64,000 nucleotides of DNA, from assembly GCA_029267335.1 (NCBI GenBank), contig JAJUJC010000001.1, forward strand, positions 124,001 through 188,000, given 5' to 3'. Positions 26,584 through 36,828 of the stretch are shown one piece after another. The stretch is from Intestinibacillus massiliensis. GTDB taxonomy: Bacteria > Bacillota > Clostridia > Oscillospirales > Butyricicoccaceae. Made by a program: the position numbers and the translations under genes. Position 1 is the stretch's first letter. Each line of letters begins with the position of its first letter. A model generated the notes under the pieces. That model saw only the letters and a program-made list of their open reading frames with translations. It did no database searches and was not told the origin of the DNA.

Positions 26584-26745
26584 ATGGATAAGGTAAACAA
26601 AAGCATTCGCTGCACTGTTTCGCAGTGCACCAATCACTGCACGGCCGACGACTACTGTTCGCTCGACTGCATCACGGTAGGTACGCACGAGAACAATCCG
26701 TCGATGGATCAGTGCACCGACTGCAAGTCCTTCCGCTGCAAGTAA
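26584..26745 (+). CDS. DUF1540 domain-containing protein, 53 aa
   Basis: This cysteine-rich protein is too short for the ORF track. It starts at ATG 26584 after AAAGGAGG. The spacing CTVSQCTNHC-x5-C, then C-x3-C and CTDCKSFRC, fits the DUF1540 family, small metal-binding-looking proteins common in clostridia and without known role. It is followed at once by a strong terminator and is likely to be expressed alone, divergently from glgB. Confidence 0.92.
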   Translation: MDKVNKSIRCTVSQCTNHCTADDYCSLDCITVGTHENNPSMDQCTDCKSFRCK

Positions 26746-26760
26746 GCTCTCGCAAAACCG

Positions 26761-26801
26761 AAAAAGAGGAGAACCGAAGAAAGCTTCGGTTCTCCTCTTT
26801 T
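26761..26801. terminator. Bidirectional terminator between DUF1540 and the membrane protein gene
   Basis: AAAGAGGAGAACCGAAG and CTTCGGTTCTCCTCTTT are a perfect 17-bp stem with A- and T-runs on both sides, serving the two converging genes. Confidence 0.92.
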
Positions 26802-26822
26802 ACATGCAGGGAACCGGTGCAA

Positions 26823-27122
26823 TTATTCTTCCGTGCGGAAGAAAATACGCCAAATCAGGTAAACGTAGGATGCAATGAAGCCGGCAAAAATAAAGTGCTT
26901 GAATTTGCCGAAAAAGCGGGAAAAATGTGCGCCCAACCACAAGCCGAAGCTGAGCAGACAGAGCTTGAACACCGCAAAATCAAACAGGCTGAAACCGCGT
27001 GCCTGCTCGATAGAATACGCAAGGACTTCCTGCGCACGATCTTTGACGTCGCAAGCACAATTTACGACATCGTCGCGGTCGATACTGCGGACATAATCCA
27101 GATACTTTTTACAATTTTTCAT
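26823..27122 (-). CDS. Small membrane protein of unknown function
   Basis: This product of 99 residues starts at ATG 27122, with AAAGGAGTG 7 bases upstream. The ORF track begins much earlier, but the extra N-terminus is antisense-like sequence from the exonuclease gene. It has a charged N-terminal half (KNCKKYLDYVRSIDRDDVV) and then two hydrophobic segments (LFDFAVFKLCLLSFGLWLGA; HFIFAGFIASYVYLIW). It overlaps the end of the exonuclease gene by 14 bases, suggesting coupling. It resembles permease-like small proteins listed as hypothetical in clostridia; no function is claimed. Confidence 0.8.
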   Translation of the reverse strand: MKNCKKYLDYVRSIDRDDVVNCACDVKDRAQEVLAYSIEQARGFSLFDFAVFKLCLLSFGLWLGAHFSRFFGKFKHFIFAGFIASYVYLIWRIFFRTEE

Positions 27123-27819
27123 GGGGCACACTCCTTTGTATGATTTCTTCATAATATGCGGCTGCGGTAGCCGGTCGGCGGCGACGTACCGTGCGGACGG
27201 ACGATCGCGATTTTTGGCGAGCGATCTCCTGGGCGGTGCTGCAGGAAACGTTGCCCTGCGGTGAAATGGAACCCAGCCGCATGCCGATCTTGTCTGCGAG
27301 TTCATCCGCGTCCGTACACGCGAGCGTGCGCAGCGCTGCCTGTAAAATCATACCGCAGGCAAGCGCATCCGAGCCGGCTTCGTGGTGATTGAGCGCAATG
27401 CCGAGCGCTGCGGATACCGTATCGAGCTTGTGGTTTTCCATGTTCGGCCATACCTTTTGCGAAACCTTGACCGTGCAGATATAGCGGCAGTTTGGCAGCG
27501 GCAGACCGTAATGTGTCAGTGTTTTGCAAAGCACAGCGGTGTCAAACATCGCGTTATGGCAAACCAGTACACTGCCCTCGACATCGTGACACAGCACCGG
27601 CCACAGCTCATCAAAAGTCGGCGCATCGGTCACCATAGAGCGGCGGATGCCATGCACCTTGGTGTTGTACCAATGAAAGGTGTCGTGCTCCTTGGGAGGA
27701 CGGATCAGGTACGCGCCCGATCGCAGCAGTACATCATCCTCAAAGACGGATACGCCGATCGCACAGGCGCTGACGGGAGATGCGTTGGCGGTTTCGAAAT
27801 CCATTGCGACGTACTTCAT
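27109..27819 (-). CDS. DEDDh-type 3'-5' exonuclease
   Basis: This is an exonuclease of the DnaQ/epsilon superfamily. The conserved acidic motifs are in order: MDFETANAS (DFE(x)T), VCHNAMFDTAVL (HNxxFD) and HHEAGSDALACG (HxxxxD). I pick ATG 27819 because it overlaps the DUF2461 stop as ATGA and the protein then starts MKYVAMDFET; the ORF-track extension is spurious. The product is ~236 residues. About 90 residues after the exonuclease domain hold a RS-rich tail (KSRSSVRTVRRRRP) that may bind nucleic acid. It is probably DNA repair or RNA turnover related rather than the replicative epsilon. Confidence 0.88.
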   Translation of the reverse strand: MKYVAMDFETANASPVSACAIGVSVFEDDVLLRSGAYLIRPPKEHDTFHWYNTKVHGIRRSMVTDAPTFDELWPVLCHDVEGSVLVCHNAMFDTAVLCKTLTHYGLPLPNCRYICTVKVSQKVWPNMENHKLDTVSAALGIALNHHEAGSDALACGMILQAALRTLACTDADELADKIGMRLGSISPQGNVSCSTAQEIARQKSRSSVRTVRRRRPATAAAYYEEIIQRSVPHEKL

Positions 27820-28511
27820 CGTACCTCCTCCGTTCCCTGCGTACGCTCTTTCAGCGTACAGAAAAAGCGATACAGCGGCGCGAGTGCGCGCAGATCGGAC
27901 AGCATACCGTCCACGAAGCCATCGTGCCACAGGGGCGTATGATCCGTGAACTCACAGCTGACACCAAGGTTTTTGCGGCTGAGCCACGGCTGATAAGCCG
28001 TGGGTGCAGACGGGAATTTGGGCCGCTTGTACTGTTCCCCATAGAGCGAAAATTGCGGGTGGGTCTCGACTGCGTGAAACGCATCCAGAAAGAGTTTATC
28101 CTCCGCGAGCATCATTTCGCGTGCCAGACACATTTCCGCAGGAGGCGCGTGGTAGTAGCCGCAGCCATACCCCCAAAATTCGGGGGAAATTTCAAAATAA
28201 AAGCACGGCCGCTCGGCAAATAGTCCTTTCTTACGCCCGAATGTGATCCATGCATGGTCACGGTAGAGCGATTTGTCATGGGTGTACCGCGTGTCGCGCC
28301 GCACACGGGAAACCATACGTTTCGGCTCGATGACGAGCAGTGGATCGATCTCACACATGGTGGACGCCATGCGCTCAATCAAGGCGTAAAACGGCTCTTG
28401 CACCAACTCCCGGATACGGGGCTTGCAGGTCTCATAAAAGTCTTTACTGTTCATCAAACGATTTTCAATCAAAAGATCCAGTCCCTCGGGACGGAAGCCT
28501 GAAAATTCCAT
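27816..28511 (-). CDS. DUF2461 domain-containing protein
   Basis: This protein of ~231 residues belongs to DUF2461 (TIGR02453), found widely in bacteria and in fungi, without established function. The conserved parts are MEFSGFRPEGLDLL at the N-terminus, VSRVRRDTRYTHDKSLYRDH in the middle and FYFEISPEFWGYGCGYY. The start was placed at ATG 28511 because the longer ORF-track start lies in AT-rich DNA before the gene. It overlaps the exonuclease as ATGA, and the whole trio (DUF2461, exonuclease, membrane protein) reads as one operon. Confidence 0.9.
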   Translation of the reverse strand: MEFSGFRPEGLDLLIENRLMNSKDFYETCKPRIRELVQEPFYALIERMASTMCEIDPLLVIEPKRMVSRVRRDTRYTHDKSLYRDHAWITFGRKKGLFAERPCFYFEISPEFWGYGCGYYHAPPAEMCLAREMMLAEDKLFLDAFHAVETHPQFSLYGEQYKRPKFPSAPTAYQPWLSRKNLGVSCEFTDHTPLWHDGFVDGMLSDLRALAPLYRFFCTLKERTQGTEEVR

Positions 28512-28654
28512 CGGGGTGCTCCTAACATCTAAAGCTATTTCTATTTTATCCCGATTTGCCCACAAACGCAATAGAATTTCTCGCGGAAAAGCTATGCACA
28601 GGTCGACTGGTGGTGTATAATGGTGCTATCCGTTAACCGTTTGGAGGGAACATC

Positions 28655-29146
28655 ATGAATCACGACGATAAAATTTTAGCATTGCTCGATCAGGACGCAC
28701 GTCTGACCCCCGCACAGCTTGCCAATATGCTGGAGCTGCCGGAGAACGAGGTGCGCGACCGCATCTATGCACTCGAAAAAAACAATACGATCATCGGCTA
28801 TAAAACACTCATCGACTGGGAAAAGACCGATAAGGAGTTTGTGACCGCGCTCATCGAAGTGAAGATCACGCCGCAAAAAGGCATGGGGTTTGACGAGATC
28901 GCACGGCAGATCTATCGTCAGCCGCAGGTCGAAAGCGTCTATTTGATGTCCGGCGGTTTTGATCTGACGGTCATTATTTCCGGCAAATCCATGAAGGACG
29001 TCGCGCGCTTTGTCTCCGAGCAGCTTGCGCCGATGGAAAACGTTCTGTCTACCGGCACGCACTTTGTCCTGAAGAAGTACAAGGAGCAGGGTGTGGAATT
29101 CGACCCATCTACGCGGGACGAAAGAGAGGTATCCATGGCATGGTAG
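28655..29146 (+). CDS. Lrp/AsnC family transcriptional regulator
   Basis: This 163-residue regulator has the AsnC/Lrp layout. The N-terminal winged helix-turn-helix holds LTPAQLANMLELPENEVRDR, and the C-terminal RAM (ligand-sensing, alpha-beta sandwich) domain reads VTALIEVKITPQ and VYLMSGGFDLTVII. The start ATG follows GGAGG. It overlaps the aminotransferase start by 7 bases, so the two are co-translated, and it probably controls this operon in response to an amino acid. Confidence 0.94.
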   Translation: MNHDDKILALLDQDARLTPAQLANMLELPENEVRDRIYALEKNNTIIGYKTLIDWEKTDKEFVTALIEVKITPQKGMGFDEIARQIYRQPQVESVYLMSGGFDLTVIISGKSMKDVARFVSEQLAPMENVLSTGTHFVLKKYKEQGVEFDPSTRDEREVSMAW

Positions 29147-30318
29147 ACTACGACCAGCTGCTGTCCGAGCGGGTCAAGGTCGTAAAACCCTCGGGCATCC
29201 GAAAATTTTTCGACATCGTAGCGACGATGGACGACGCGATTTCTCTCGGCGTCGGTGAACCCGACTTTGAGACCCCGTGGCAGGTGCGGCGTGCCGGTAT
29301 CGCTTCTCTCGAAAAGGGACGCACCTTTTATACCTCTAACTGGGGCCTTGCGGAGCTTCGTCAGGAGATCACGAATCTTTATCGCCGGAAGTTTCACCTT
29401 GACTACGACTCCGCAAATGAAGTGCTCGTCACGGTTGGCGGTTCGGAAGCGATCGACAATGCGCTGCGTTCCTTCATCTCGTTTGGGGATGAGGTGCTCG
29501 TCGTCGAGCCGTCTTTCGTGTGCTACACCCCGCTGACGATCATGGCGGGCGGTACGCCCGTATCGCTGCCAACTGTTGCGGAGGATCGCTTCAAGCTGAC
29601 CGCAGAGCGTTTGCGCGCCGCAATCACGCCGAGAACGAAAATGCTCGTGCTCCCCTTCCCGAACAATCCGACCGGCGCGATCATGACGCACGACGATCTG
29701 GAAGCGATCGCCCAGGTGCTTCGCGACACGAATATTCTGGTGCTTTCCGATGAGATCTACTGCGACCTCACCTATCGCGGCGAGCATGTCTGCTTTGCGG
29801 AACTGCCTGGCATGCGGGAGCGCACGATCGTAGTCGGCGGCTTTTCCAAATCCTACGCGATGACCGGTTGGCGTCTTGGTTGGGCGGTCGGACCGAAAGA
29901 GCTCATTGCACCGATCTGCAAAATCCATCAGTTTGGCATCATGTCTGCGCCGACGACTGCGCAGTTTGCAGGTATCGAAGCGCTGCGCACCGGCGACGAT
30001 GATATTTTGCACATGCGCGGACAATATGACATTCGCCGCCGCTTTCTGCTCGGCGAGCTGCGCAGTATGGGCCTGGAATGTTTTGAGCCGGAGGGCGCAT
30101 TCTACATGTTCCCCTCAATCCGGAGCACCGGATTAAGTTCGGAAGAGTTCTGCGAGCGCCTGCTCATGGAGCAAAAGGTCGCGGTCGTTCCGGGTACTGC
30201 GTTCGGAGAAAGCGGCGAGGGACATATCCGTATTTCGTATTCTTATTCCATGAATCATCTGCGCGAAGCGACCGCGCGTATGAAGGCCTTTTTGGAAGGG
30301 CTTTCTGCTCACAGCTAA
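29140..30318 (+). CDS. PLP-dependent aminotransferase (class I/II)
   Basis: This is an aspartate/aromatic-type aminotransferase of fold type I, 392 residues. It carries NNPTGAIM, the pyridoxal-binding Asp in LVLSDEIYCDL, and the Schiff-base lysine in GGFSKSYAMTGWRLGW. The N-terminus begins with MVDYDQLLSERVKVVKPSGIRKFFD, as in the PatA/aromatic aminotransferase group of Firmicutes. The amino acid substrate cannot be decided from sequence. The gene overlaps its Lrp-type regulator. Confidence 0.93.
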   Translation: MVDYDQLLSERVKVVKPSGIRKFFDIVATMDDAISLGVGEPDFETPWQVRRAGIASLEKGRTFYTSNWGLAELRQEITNLYRRKFHLDYDSANEVLVTVGGSEAIDNALRSFISFGDEVLVVEPSFVCYTPLTIMAGGTPVSLPTVAEDRFKLTAERLRAAITPRTKMLVLPFPNNPTGAIMTHDDLEAIAQVLRDTNILVLSDEIYCDLTYRGEHVCFAELPGMRERTIVVGGFSKSYAMTGWRLGWAVGPKELIAPICKIHQFGIMSAPTTAQFAGIEALRTGDDDILHMRGQYDIRRRFLLGELRSMGLECFEPEGAFYMFPSIRSTGLSSEEFCERLLMEQKVAVVPGTAFGESGEGHIRISYSYSMNHLREATARMKAFLEGLSAHS

Positions 30319-30320
30319 TA

Positions 30321-30356
30321 AAACCCGCCCTCGCCGATTTCGGTGAGGGCGGGTTT
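30321..30356. terminator. Bidirectional terminator between the aminotransferase and trpA
   Basis: AAACCCGCCCTCGCCGA and TCGGTGAGGGCGGGTTT form a long GC-rich stem with T- and A-runs, between two convergent genes. Confidence 0.9.
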
Positions 30357-30387
30357 GTGTTTTGTCTGCAATGCGGCGCGGAAAGGG

Positions 30388-31164
30388 TTACTCGCCGCGT
30401 AATGCTGCTTTCATAGAACGCACATATGCGCCGATGAACGCGGGCGCATCGGCACCATGTTCCTCAAGCAGCTTGATGATGGCGGAACCGACGATCGCAC
30501 CGTCGGAGAGGGCTGCCATTTGTTTTGCCTGTTCTGGCGTGGAAATGCCAAACCCAATCGCACAGGGGATCTTCGTATTTTGCCGGACGACGGAAACGAT
30601 CGACGCAAGGTCGGTCTTGATCTCGCTGCGTGTGCCCGTCACGCCGAGGCTTGAAACGAGGTACAAAAACCCCTCTGCTTCTTTGGCGATCATAGCAATA
30701 CGGTTTTCCGATGTGGGCGCAATGAGCGAGATGAGATCGACCCCATACTGCCGACAAAGCGGCAGAAATTCATTTTTTTCTTCAAAGGGCAGGTCGGGTA
30801 GAATCAGACCATCCATACCGATTTCCCGACAGGTGGAGAGAAATTGTTCCGCGCCGTAGGAAAAAATGACGTTGGCGTAGGTCATAAACACCATAGGCGT
30901 TTCCAGATCGCGCCGCAGCTCCCGCACAAGCTCGAAAATACGGTCTGTGGTCGCGCCGCCGCGCAGTGCGCGTAGGTTTGCTGCTTGGATAACAGGCCCC
31001 TCTGCCGTCGGATCGGAAAATGGGATTCCAAGCTCAATGAGATCGGCGCCGTTTTTCGCCGCGGCGCGCACCGCGGCTGCGGTGGTAGTCAGATCCGGAT
31101 CGCCGCAAGTGATGAATGCAATGAAAGCCTTGCCGTTTTCAAACGCAGATTTGATTTTACTCAT
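30388..31164 (-). CDS. trpA: Tryptophan synthase alpha subunit
   Basis: TrpA cleaves indole-3-glycerol phosphate to indole and glyceraldehyde 3-phosphate and channels indole to TrpB. I choose ATG 31164 with GGGGAGG before it, giving 258 residues; this start overlaps the trpB stop by 8 bases. The catalytic region [17 protein letters not shown] holds the Glu of ELG and the Asp of SDP. The family usually has ADGP, and here it is AEGP, which may be a natural variant. The loop [11 protein letters not shown] is also present. It is the last gene of trpEGDCFBA. Confidence 0.95.
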   Translation of the reverse strand: MSKIKSAFENGKAFIAFITCGDPDLTTTAAAVRAAAKNGADLIELGIPFSDPTAEGPVIQAANLRALRGGATTDRIFELVRELRRDLETPMVFMTYANVIFSYGAEQFLSTCREIGMDGLILPDLPFEEKNEFLPLCRQYGVDLISLIAPTSENRIAMIAKEAEGFLYLVSSLGVTGTRSEIKTDLASIVSVVRQNTKIPCAIGFGISTPEQAKQMAALSDGAIVGSAIIKLLEEHGADAPAFIGAYVRSMKAALRGE

Positions 31165-32347
31165 AGAGATCCTCCCCTCTGTATCGTGCCATCGCCGCAC
31201 AGTCCTTGTCGCCTCTGCCCGATATGGTGATGACAAGCAGTTGATCTCTCGTCATTTGCGGCGCGATTTTCATTGCATATGCGACCGCATGCGCCGATTC
31301 GATCGCCGGGATGATACCCTCAGTGCGTGCCAGATACTCAAAGGCATCCACTGCTTCGTCATCGGTCACCGGCACATATTCCGCGCGTCCGATGTCATGC
31401 AGATGCGCATGCTCCGGTCCGATGCCAGGATAGTCGAGTCCTGCGGAGATCGAGTATACCGGCGCGATCTGCCCGTACTCATCCTGACAAAAATAGGATT
31501 TCATGCCGTGGAAAATGCCCAAACGACCGGTATTGACCGTTGCTGCGGTTTCCACGGTGTCGATTCCCCGCCCTGCCGCTTCGCAGCCGATGAGTCTGAC
31601 CGCAGCATCGGGAATGAAGTGATAAAAGCTGCCGATCGCGTTAGAGCCGCCGCCGACACAGGCGATGACCGCATCAGGAAGCCGCCCCTCCTTTTCCAGT
31701 ATCTGCTGTTTGATCTCCTGCGAGATGACCGCTTGAAAATCGCGCACGATCGTCGGGAACGGGTGCGGGCCCATGACCGACCCCAAACAGTAATGGGTAT
31801 CGTCGATGCGGCTCGTCCACTCGCGCATTGCTTCGGAAACGGCATCCTTCAGGGTCGCGGTGCCGCTTTTGACCGGCACGACCTGCGCGCCGAGCAGCTT
31901 CATGCGATATACATTGAGCGCCTGACGAATGGTGTCTTCCTCGCCCATGAATACAACACATTCCATGCCCATCAGCGCGGCAGCAGTCGCGGTCGCAACC
32001 CCGTGCTGCCCTGCACCGGTTTCTGCGATCAGTCGCGTTTTACCCATTTTTTTGGCAAGCAACGCTTGTCCGAGTACATTATTGATTTTGTGTGCGCCTG
32101 TATGATTGAGATCCTCTCGCTTGAGGTAAATTTTCGCGCCGCCCAGATCCTTTGTCATCTTGTCGGCATAATACAGCCGCGACGGTCTGCCTGCGTATTC
32201 GTTGAGCAGTTCGGTAAGCTCCTGCCGGAACGCAGGGTCATTTTGATACTGCCGGTATGCATGCTCCAGTTCGATGACTGCATTCATCAGCGTTTCCGGA
32301 ATGTATTGTCCGCCGTGGATACCAAAGCGTCCTCTTTCGTTTGTCAT
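31157..32347 (-). CDS. trpB: Tryptophan synthase beta subunit
   Basis: TrpB is the PLP subunit that joins indole to L-serine to give tryptophan. The 396 residues are of usual length (TrpB1 type). The pyridoxal lysine lies in [13 protein letters not shown], and the catalytic-loop signature [13 protein letters not shown] is present. It starts 6 bases after trpF and overlaps trpA. The order and overlap fit a regulated operon controlled by the tryptophan T-box upstream of trpE. Confidence 0.97.
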   Translation of the reverse strand: MTNERGRFGIHGGQYIPETLMNAVIELEHAYRQYQNDPAFRQELTELLNEYAGRPSRLYYADKMTKDLGGAKIYLKREDLNHTGAHKINNVLGQALLAKKMGKTRLIAETGAGQHGVATATAAALMGMECVVFMGEEDTIRQALNVYRMKLLGAQVVPVKSGTATLKDAVSEAMREWTSRIDDTHYCLGSVMGPHPFPTIVRDFQAVISQEIKQQILEKEGRLPDAVIACVGGGSNAIGSFYHFIPDAAVRLIGCEAAGRGIDTVETAATVNTGRLGIFHGMKSYFCQDEYGQIAPVYSISAGLDYPGIGPEHAHLHDIGRAEYVPVTDDEAVDAFEYLARTEGIIPAIESAHAVAYAMKIAPQMTRDQLLVITISGRGDKDCAAMARYRGEDLYE

Positions 32348-32353
32348 GGAGGT

Positions 32354-32965
32354 TCATCCTTCCCTATCATTTCTCACGGCTTTGACAAAAGCCCGTATTT
32401 TCGTTTCCTCTTTCAGACCGCCGCACTCCACACCGGAGCTGACATCGACCGCATAGGGCCGCAGCAGCGCACACGCCGTCTCCACGTTATCTGGAGACAG
32501 CCCCCCTGCGAGGAAAAAAGGTCTATGCAGCTCTGCTGCCAGCGCCCAGTGAAAGGTGGTACCGGTGCCGCCTCTGCCGGAGTCGAGCAGCACATAGTCC
32601 GCCGTGCTTGCCGCCGCAGCATGAATATCATACGCGCACTCGATGCGAAACGCCTTAATGATCGGCCGATCGGTCAGTGTGCGCAGCCTTGCAAGGTATA
32701 CTTCATCCTCCGCACCGTGTAGCTGTACCGCGTCAATGATACCGCGTCGCAGTAGATCGTCAATGACCGCGCAGTCTTCATCTACAAATACACCTACGAC
32801 CGAGATGCCGGATGCGAGTTTCTGTTTCAGCTCCGCGGCGTGATCGGGCGAAAGATACCGCCTGCTGTGCGGCGCGAACACAAAACCAATGTAGTCGGGC
32901 ATACAGGCATTGGCGATCTCAATATCGCACGGTCGTGTCAATCCGCACAATTTGATTTTTGTCAT
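32354..32965 (-). CDS. trpF: Phosphoribosylanthranilate isomerase
   Basis: TrpF is a TIM barrel that rearranges N-(5'-phosphoribosyl)anthranilate in tryptophan synthesis. The 203-residue length is typical. KLCGLTRPCDI at the start carries the catalytic Cys (family KICG), and VLLDSGRGGTGTTFHW with FLAGGLSPDNV close the phosphate-binding site. The ATG overlaps the trpC stop as TAATG. Confidence 0.96.
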   Translation of the reverse strand: MTKIKLCGLTRPCDIEIANACMPDYIGFVFAPHSRRYLSPDHAAELKQKLASGISVVGVFVDEDCAVIDDLLRRGIIDAVQLHGAEDEVYLARLRTLTDRPIIKAFRIECAYDIHAAAASTADYVLLDSGRGGTGTTFHWALAAELHRPFFLAGGLSPDNVETACALLRPYAVDVSSGVECGGLKEETKIRAFVKAVRNDREG

Positions 32966-33744
32966 TATTCACCTCGCAATGCGGCGAGTTTCGCGCGTTT
33001 GTCCGGTGCGCGCATTAACGTTTCACCGATCAAAACCGCATCAGCACCGATCTCTCTCAGCCGCTGCACATCTTGCGCACAGGTCACGCCGCTTTCCGCC
33101 ACAAACAGAATATCGGGTGGAACGAGGGCGCGCAGCTTGCGGCTGGTTTCGGAATCGACCGTAAAGTCCTTGAGGTTGCGGTTGTTTACGCCGATGACTC
33201 GTGCGCCTGCATGCAGCGCAGTCTGTATTTCCGCCGCATCATGCGCTTCCACCAGTGCGGACAGCCCAAGACGGTCACAAAGATTGAGCGATTCTTTGAG
33301 CTGCTCCTGTGACAGGATCGCGCAGATGAGAAGCACGGCAGACGCCCCGAGCAGCTTGGCTTCGTAGATCATATACGGGTCTACGGTGAAATCCTTGCGC
33401 AGACAGGGCACGGAAACCGCCGCTGCAATTTGCGCAAGATAGTCGTCTTTCCCGAGAAACCACCGTGGTTCTGTGAGTACGGAGATGCAATCCGTACCGG
33501 CGGCTTCATAGTCTTTGGCGATTTCCAGATACGGAAAGTCCGGCGCGATCACACCCTTCGAGGGAGACGCTTTTTTACACTCACAGATGAAAGCGATGTC
33601 CGGTACGGCCAACGCGCGCTCAAAGGCGAAGGTACCTATCGGCAGCGCGAATGCCCGCGCCGCAAGCTCCTCAAGAGAACAATGCGTTTTTGCCCGTTCC
33701 GTCCGTGCGCGCGCCTCGTTTGCAAGCTCATCGAGTATCGTCAT
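32965..33744 (-). CDS. trpC: Indole-3-glycerol phosphate synthase
   Basis: TrpC closes the indole ring from CdRP. The 259-residue barrel carries the signature [11 protein letters not shown] with the catalytic lysine, and [13 protein letters not shown] with [12 protein letters not shown] as conserved barrel strands. Its ATG overlaps the trpD stop as ATGA, and its stop overlaps the trpF start. Confidence 0.96.
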   Translation of the reverse strand: MTILDELANEARARTERAKTHCSLEELAARAFALPIGTFAFERALAVPDIAFICECKKASPSKGVIAPDFPYLEIAKDYEAAGTDCISVLTEPRWFLGKDDYLAQIAAAVSVPCLRKDFTVDPYMIYEAKLLGASAVLLICAILSQEQLKESLNLCDRLGLSALVEAHDAAEIQTALHAGARVIGVNNRNLKDFTVDSETSRKLRALVPPDILFVAESGVTCAQDVQRLREIGADAVLIGETLMRAPDKRAKLAALRGE

Positions 33745-34772
33745 GGACGTTCCTCCTCTCGATTGCTCGCCGCGATGAAATGTTCAAGCGTGCGAAGCGC
33801 CTTGCCGGAGTCAATCAGCTCCGCCGCAAACGCAACGCCCGCTTTCATGGTTTCTACTTTACCCCCGAGATAGAGTGCCGCGCCCGCATTGAGCAGCACC
33901 GCATTGCGCTTGTGTCCCTTTGCGCCGCACAGAATGTCACGGGTGATTGCGGCGTTCTCTTGGGGTGTGCCGCCTGCGAGATCGGCTTTTGTACAGCGTG
34001 CAAAGCCAAAATCCTCCGGTAGCAGCGTATCCGTCTTGAACCATTGATCGCGAAACTCACAGACCGTGGTCGGCGCACTCAGGGAAATTTCATCGAGTTT
34101 GTCCTGACCATATACGACCATGCCGCGCTTTACACCGAGGCTCATGAGGACCTGCGCAAGCGGTTCGACTAAATATTCATCATATACCCCTAAAAGCTGC
34201 ATTTTCGGGCTGCCGGGATTGGTCAGCGGACCAAGAATGTTGAATACTGTGCGAAAGCCAAGCTCCTTGCGGATCGCGCCGACATACTTCATGGAAGTGT
34301 GATATTCCTGCGCGAAAAAGAAGCAGATCCCCACTTCTTCAAGCAGTTTCGCACACTGTGCGGGGCTTTGTCGGATGTTCACGCCCAACGCTTCCAGACA
34401 GTCCGCAGTGCCGCATTGCGAAGATGCCGCACGATTGCCGTGCTTTGCGACTTTTACGCCGCCTGACGCCGCGACCAATGCGGAAGTGGTCGAAATATTA
34501 AAGCTATGCGCATTGTCTCCACCGGTCCCGACAATTTCAAACAGGTCGAATCCGGTCTCGACCTTTGTAGCGTGCGCGCGCATCGCCGCAGCGCAGCCGG
34601 CGATCTCGTCGGTCGTTTCCGCGCGGGCGCTCTTGGTCGAAAGCGCTGCAAGGAACGCTGCATTTTGCGTGGACGTGGTTTTCCCGCTCATAATCTCGTT
34701 CATCACGGTGTAAGCCTCGTCAAAAGTGAGGTCTTGTTTGTTTACGATTTTTACGATTGCGTCTCGAATCAT
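33741..34772 (-). CDS. trpD: Anthranilate phosphoribosyltransferase
   Basis: TrpD attaches the ribose phosphate from PRPP to anthranilate. I set the start at ATG 34772 (overlap ATGA with trpG, AAAGGAG upstream) instead of the ORF-track 35111, which runs into trpG. The 343 residues show [15 protein letters not shown] (PRPP and Mg binding) and [21 protein letters not shown]. The protein is separate from TrpG here, unlike the fused forms in enteric bacteria. Confidence 0.96.
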   Translation of the reverse strand: MIRDAIVKIVNKQDLTFDEAYTVMNEIMSGKTTSTQNAAFLAALSTKSARAETTDEIAGCAAAMRAHATKVETGFDLFEIVGTGGDNAHSFNISTTSALVAASGGVKVAKHGNRAASSQCGTADCLEALGVNIRQSPAQCAKLLEEVGICFFFAQEYHTSMKYVGAIRKELGFRTVFNILGPLTNPGSPKMQLLGVYDEYLVEPLAQVLMSLGVKRGMVVYGQDKLDEISLSAPTTVCEFRDQWFKTDTLLPEDFGFARCTKADLAGGTPQENAAITRDILCGAKGHKRNAVLLNAGAALYLGGKVETMKAGVAFAAELIDSGKALRTLEHFIAASNREEERP

Positions 34773-35344
34773 TTTTCGCACTCCTTTATAAAATTGTTCA
34801 GCATGGTTTTTCCGTCTGGCGTCAGGATCGACTCCGGATGAAACTGTACACCGAAAATCGGATATTCTCGATGCTGCACCGCCATCACTTCCCCATCGTC
34901 TGTCATCGCCGTGGGCTTCAGGCAGTCCGGAAGGGTTTGTCCATCGGCTGCAAGCGAGTGATAACGGGCAACCGGCGCATGCTCCGGACAACCGGTAAAC
35001 AGCGGACAGGTATGGTCGAGCCGAACATTCGACTGTTTGCCGTGCATCAGGGCTTTGGCATAGGTGATCGAAGCGCCGTATGCTGCGCAAATTGCCTGAT
35101 GCCCCAGACAAACGCCTAAAACAGGGATTTCCTGTCCGAGCGTTCGGGCGACCTCCACGATGACTCCCGCGTCCTCCGGTCTGCCCGGTCCGGGCGAGAG
35201 AATGATCCCGTCGGGCTGCAGCGCGCGAATTTGCGCTACGGTCAGTTCGTCGTTGCGGATCACGCGAATGGCAGGCTCGAGTTCCCCAATCAGTTGGTAT
35301 AGATTATAGGAGAAGCTGTCATAGCTATCAATCAGTAAAATCAC
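34769..35344 (-). CDS. trpG: Anthranilate synthase glutamine amidotransferase component
   Basis: TrpG supplies ammonia from glutamine to TrpE. The 191-residue class I glutaminase carries the catalytic Cys in [10 protein letters not shown], and the His-Glu pair in [10 protein letters not shown]. It starts in an ATGA overlap with trpE and ends in one with trpD. In many Firmicutes the same subunit also serves folate synthesis; no pabB or pabC is in this window. Confidence 0.95.
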   Translation of the reverse strand: MILLIDSYDSFSYNLYQLIGELEPAIRVIRNDELTVAQIRALQPDGIILSPGPGRPEDAGVIVEVARTLGQEIPVLGVCLGHQAICAAYGASITYAKALMHGKQSNVRLDHTCPLFTGCPEHAPVARYHSLAADGQTLPDCLKPTAMTDDGEVMAVQHREYPIFGVQFHPESILTPDGKTMLNNFIKECEK

Positions 35345-36804
35345 AGGTTTTCCTCCTCCGCCAGTCGCAGCGCGTGGACGACCGCTTTTGCTTTGTTAAT
35401 GCATTCTTCAAATTCCTTTTCCGGCACCGAATCCGCGACGATGCCCGCGCCGCTACGCACAAACACCTTACCGTTTTTCCGATACGCGATGCGAATCGCA
35501 ATGCAGGTATCCATGTTGCCCGTAAAGTCGATATAGCCGATCGCACCGCCATAAATGCCGCGTTTGTTTTGTTCCAGTTCCCCGATGAGCTGACAGGCGC
35601 GGATCTTCGGCGCGCCCGACAGTGTTCCCGCGGGCAGTACCGCACCGATGGCATCCAGTGCATCAAATTCCTGACGGATTTGTCCGCTGACCGTAGAGCC
35701 GATATGCATCACATGCGAATATCGCTCGATGCTGTGCAGTTTTTCCACCTGCACGCTGCCGAACTTGCTGATTTTCCCCAAATCATTGCGTCCCAGATCC
35801 ACAAGCATGTTATGCTCGGCAAGCTCTTTTTCATCGGCAAGCAGCTCCGCCTCCAGTGCCTGATCCTCCTGCAGCGTGTTGCCGCGCGGCCGTGTGCCCG
35901 CCAAAGGAAAGGTATGCAGAATGCCATTTTCCAACTTGACCAGTGTTTCCGGCGACGCACCCGCGACCTCTATATCGCTCCCCGAAAAATAGAACATATA
36001 GGGCGAGGGATTTACCGTGCGAAGGACACGATAGGCATTGAGCAGACTGCCTTCAAACGGCGCACTCAAACGGTTTGACAGAACAATTTGAAAAATATCA
36101 CCCTCACGAATGAAGCGCTTTGCGTTTTCTACCATACCATAATAGGTATCCCGGTCGAATAACGGTGTGACTTCCCCGCGCAGATGACCGGTTTCGTACT
36201 TTTTCTCTCCGTTTTTCAGCAGTTCGTAAAGTTGTTTCAGCTCCAAGATCGCTTTGTGATATCCTGTCCGCGGATCTTCTAACGACATGTTGACCATCAA
36301 GATCATTTTTTGCCGAAAATGATCGAAAGCGATCACCTTATCGAAGAGCATGAGATCTAAATCCTGAAAGGCTTCGCTGTCCGGCACATCCGTTCCCGCG
36401 GCGGGTTCAATATACCGAATATAATCATAAGAAAAATATCCTACGAGACCACCGGTAAACGGAGGCAGATACGAAAAGCGCGGACTTTTATAGTCTGCAA
36501 GCAACTGGCGCAGACGCCCGGCAGGATCGTTGGTTTGCAGGCGCACGGAGCCGATGGTCATTTGACCGTTTACGCAGGTGACTGCAAGCTTGGGATCAAA
36601 ACCGAGAAAGGTGTATCGTCCCCAGGTCTCCTTTTCCGCCACGGACTCCAGCATGTAGCAGTGGGTCGATACGTTTTTTAAAATACGCATGACCTCGATC
36701 GGCGTACAGCTGTCCGATAGTATTTCGCAGCTTACCGGCAGCACTTTATAAGTGCCGCGTGCTGCGATCGTTTGGATTTCTTCCAATGTCGGTAAAAATT
36801 TCAT
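35341..36804 (-). CDS. trpE: Anthranilate synthase component I
   Basis: TrpE converts chorismate, with ammonia from TrpG, to anthranilate. The 487-residue protein contains the feedback-inhibition region MLESVAEKETWGRYTFLG, and the chorismate-binding blocks FPLAGTRPRG and GAPKIRACQLIGELE. It is the first gene of the trp operon, with the ATG 9 bases after AGGAG. The leader holds a tryptophan T-box and a second hairpin before this start. Confidence 0.97.
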   Translation of the reverse strand: MKFLPTLEEIQTIAARGTYKVLPVSCEILSDSCTPIEVMRILKNVSTHCYMLESVAEKETWGRYTFLGFDPKLAVTCVNGQMTIGSVRLQTNDPAGRLRQLLADYKSPRFSYLPPFTGGLVGYFSYDYIRYIEPAAGTDVPDSEAFQDLDLMLFDKVIAFDHFRQKMILMVNMSLEDPRTGYHKAILELKQLYELLKNGEKKYETGHLRGEVTPLFDRDTYYGMVENAKRFIREGDIFQIVLSNRLSAPFEGSLLNAYRVLRTVNPSPYMFYFSGSDIEVAGASPETLVKLENGILHTFPLAGTRPRGNTLQEDQALEAELLADEKELAEHNMLVDLGRNDLGKISKFGSVQVEKLHSIERYSHVMHIGSTVSGQIRQEFDALDAIGAVLPAGTLSGAPKIRACQLIGELEQNKRGIYGGAIGYIDFTGNMDTCIAIRIAYRKNGKVFVRSGAGIVADSVPEKEFEECINKAKAVVHALRLAEEENL

Positions 36805-36828
36805 AGCAGCTTTCTCCTAAAACAAAAT

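Noticed and set aside
30947-32722. A 591-aa open frame on the plus strand
   Set aside because: It lies opposite trpA, trpB and trpF and has no recognisable motif; shadow frame.
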